From Desulfurellaceae bacterium bin18 (lineage in GTDB: Bacteria > Desulfobacterota > Binatia > Bin18): DNA of 64,000 bases. The position numbers and the translations under genes are program-made. The stretch covers positions 1-64,000 of the forward strand of contig MPMI01000031.1 in the NCBI GenBank assembly GCA_002238415.1, in the 5' to 3' direction. Below are positions 62,743 to 64,000 of the stretch, piece after piece. Below the pieces are notes generated by a model, which worked only from the letters and a program-made list of their open reading frames with translations, did no database searches and was not told the DNA's origin. Numbering within the stretch: position 1 is the first letter of the stretch; each line of letters begins with the position of its first letter.

Positions 62743-63768
62743 TCACTCTGATTTTTCTCCAAAAACGCCGCCCCGGACCAACACGGCCATAACGTAATGT
62801 TGCTGTTCCACTGCGGGGGTCTTTCCTTTTAAGACCCACCCGTCGAGGAGTGTATAGAAGTCCATCTTGTCTTTGGGCTGGCGGTATGCCTTGCCGCGAT
62901 TGGTGACGGAGCCAAACGGCTCGACTGATATGGGGCCAAATTGCTCCGCTTCGGGATACCAAGTGTCGATTGTTCTCAGAGCGTTGCCGATTTTTTGAGA
63001 ATGCAATCCCGCCACACCCCCAATTTCATAGAGCGTTTTGCTCTTCCTGGCGTTGTCTCTGTCTAAAATGAGTTCTTGAGAGGGAAACACCTCCTGTCCC
63101 TCGCCGAGACGGGCAAAGCCTTCTATCTTGAGAAACGTAAACGCCTCCCCTTTCAGACCGGCTTCAATAGCGGCTGCGAGTTCAGACACGTCCCCGTCCG
63201 TAGTATCGAATTTCCGCAAGGATATCCGGTCGCTCTCAAAGTCCCATCTGGCTACGACTTCCTGCCCCTGCTGCCGGGTCACGAGGACAGCAACGGCCTC
63301 AGCGCCGACGCGGTTCCGCCACAGGAAGCGCCCATTGGCTATATTCGTGGCGTAGCGCCGGGACAATTCGGAAAAGCCGTGCTCGGCGATATAGGTATTG
63401 ATCGTTTTCCCCAACGCCTCCTTATAGTCCGGGTCATTACACGCCGAGGGGGTATCCAGGTCCGCCAATATCCTGAGCGTGAATTCCACTTTCAGCGTAT
63501 CGTGCTGAAACGGTAAAAGGGCCACATCGACCGTCTGCAAATTGGGCTTTTGGACTTCGTTGTCGAGTTTCAAAGGGTCTGAAGCAATAGCGTTTTTCTG
63601 GCGGTTTGAGATGGTGCCGCGTATTGATTTCTCGTGGATCGTCAGTGGCGACCAGGACTCTGCCTTGTCTCGATTTTCCCAACTGCCCGAGTACATCAGG
63701 CCGTCGGAATTCGCCAATTTCCGCTCGAATGCCAAAACTGAGGCGGTCTTTAACTGTGCCATAGTCAT
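62743..63768 (-). CDS. cas7f: Cascade backbone protein Cas7f (Csy3)
   Basis: The protein is 341 residues. It has [118 protein letters not shown] and [19 protein letters not shown], all strongly conserved in type I-F Csy3. Six copies coat the crRNA spacer in the Csy complex. The ATG at 63768 (or 63762) has AAGGAGG upstream; an upstream frame overlapping the cas5f stop region is less likely. Confidence 0.98.
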   Translation of the reverse strand: MTMAQLKTASVLAFERKLANSDGLMYSGSWENRDKAESWSPLTIHEKSIRGTISNRQKNAIASDPLKLDNEVQKPNLQTVDVALLPFQHDTLKVEFTLRILADLDTPSACNDPDYKEALGKTINTYIAEHGFSELSRRYATNIANGRFLWRNRVGAEAVAVLVTRQQGQEVVARWDFESDRISLRKFDTTDGDVSELAAAIEAGLKGEAFTFLKIEGFARLGEGQEVFPSQELILDRDNARKSKTLYEIGGVAGLHSQKIGNALRTIDTWYPEAEQFGPISVEPFGSVTNRGKAYRQPKDKMDFYTLLDGWVLKGKTPAVEQQHYVMAVLVRGGVFGEKSE

Positions 63769-63779
63769 TCTCCTCCTTG

Positions 63780-64000
63780 TCACTCTTCTTCGTCTGTGTA
63801 CTCAATTGCGGGCCGATACTGATTGCGGCAGAGGTATGTCCCTGTCTCGGCATATTCAGGCCGCCAGAACAGGTGATTCAGGTTTGTGATTCTATGCGGG
63901 CTGAGCCATTGCCCAAGAGAATACACGTTTTCAACAAAACAGGCTGGCGACGAAGCGTCGCGTGTTTTAGCGATTGCACCGGGTTCATACAACGGCGAAA
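63780..64000 (-). CDS. cas5f: Cas5f (Csy2), C-terminal part only
   Basis: The frame is open from the window edge to a stop at 63780-63782. The visible 70 or so residues include [35 protein letters not shown] and the ending IEYTDEEE. The position just before cas7f and the [11 protein letters not shown] segment fit the end of Csy2, which caps the 5' handle with Cas8f. The separate, unfused cas5f supports subtype I-F1 rather than the transposon-linked I-F3. The rest of the gene, and presumably cas8f, cas2-3 and cas1, lie beyond the window. Confidence 0.85.
   Translation of the reverse strand, partial: SPLYEPGAIAKTRDASSPACFVENVYSLGQWLSPHRITNLNHLFWRPEYAETGTYLCRNQYRPAIEYTDEEE

Noticed and set aside
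62173..64000. A Tn7-like CRISPR transposon (subtype I-F3)
   Set aside because: cas5f is a separate gene and the Cas6f/Cas7f sequences are the canonical defence type; no tns genes are visible.

Overview
The window comes from a GC-rich Gram-negative bacterium. It carries a TonB receptor, an OprP-type porin, a BamD-like lipoprotein, a PhoX-like and a c-type cytochrome-like exported protein, and a type I-F CRISPR system. Genes are close to proteobacterial families, but several are divergent in architecture, so an uncultured proteobacterium-like lineage is plausible. I cannot name the taxon. The DNA is densely seeded with short palindromic repeats of several unrelated families, called F1-F4 here, and many of them lie inside coding sequence.

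Layout. 1-11.8 kb: end of an exported protein, TonB receptor, acyl-CoA dehydrogenase-like, cytidylate-kinase-like, FG-GAP protein, RlmE, SDR, giant NorD/CbbO-like VWA protein, IlvE. 11.9-16.6 kb: MoeA, PurE, MurF and, on the other strand, a CCA/poly(A) nucleotidyltransferase. 16.6-27.3 kb (all minus): a complete phosphate operon, porin-pstS-pstC-pstA-pstB-phoU-phoB-phoR, with a Pho box in front of the porin. 27.3-29.8 kb: response regulator, thioredoxin-type ArsC, Acr3 and a truncated GST. 30-35.3 kb: a likely lipid-remodelling cluster (Agt-like GT4, DUF2147, PEMT-type methyltransferase, membrane class-III aminotransferase, PlcP-like phosphoesterase). 35.4-40.9 kb: Pho-box-led small membrane gene, SHOCT lipoprotein, MgtE, duplicated Pho-box/hairpin units, and Ppk. 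41-47.3 kb: 11-residue-repeat protein, membrane protein with OmpA-like end, metzincin protease, collar-like protein. 47.5-55.2 kb: BamD-like protein and a sulfur-carrier cysteine/sulfate-activation cluster (E1-like, CysO-like, CysM, E1-like pseudoenzyme, CysD, CysNC). 55.2-59 kb: PhoX-like and di-heme-motif exported proteins, DUF1640. 59.1-64 kb: toxin-antitoxin remnants, a solitary CRISPR repeat, a 32-repeat type I-F array, cas6f, cas7f and the end of cas5f.

How it fits together. Four Pho-box-like sites, the Pst/PhoBR system, Ppk, a PlcP/Agt-like lipid pair and arsenate detoxification (arsenate enters through Pst) make 16.6-41 kb look like a phosphate-scarcity island. The sulfur cluster contains two E1-like proteins with complementary defects: one keeps the catalytic site but lacks the N-terminal arginine segment, the other keeps that segment but has lost the catalytic site. 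This suggests a split, heterodimeric E1 activating the CysO-like carrier for CysM. Palindromic repeats have altered several of these sulfur proteins, including a 12-residue extension after the CysO diglycine.
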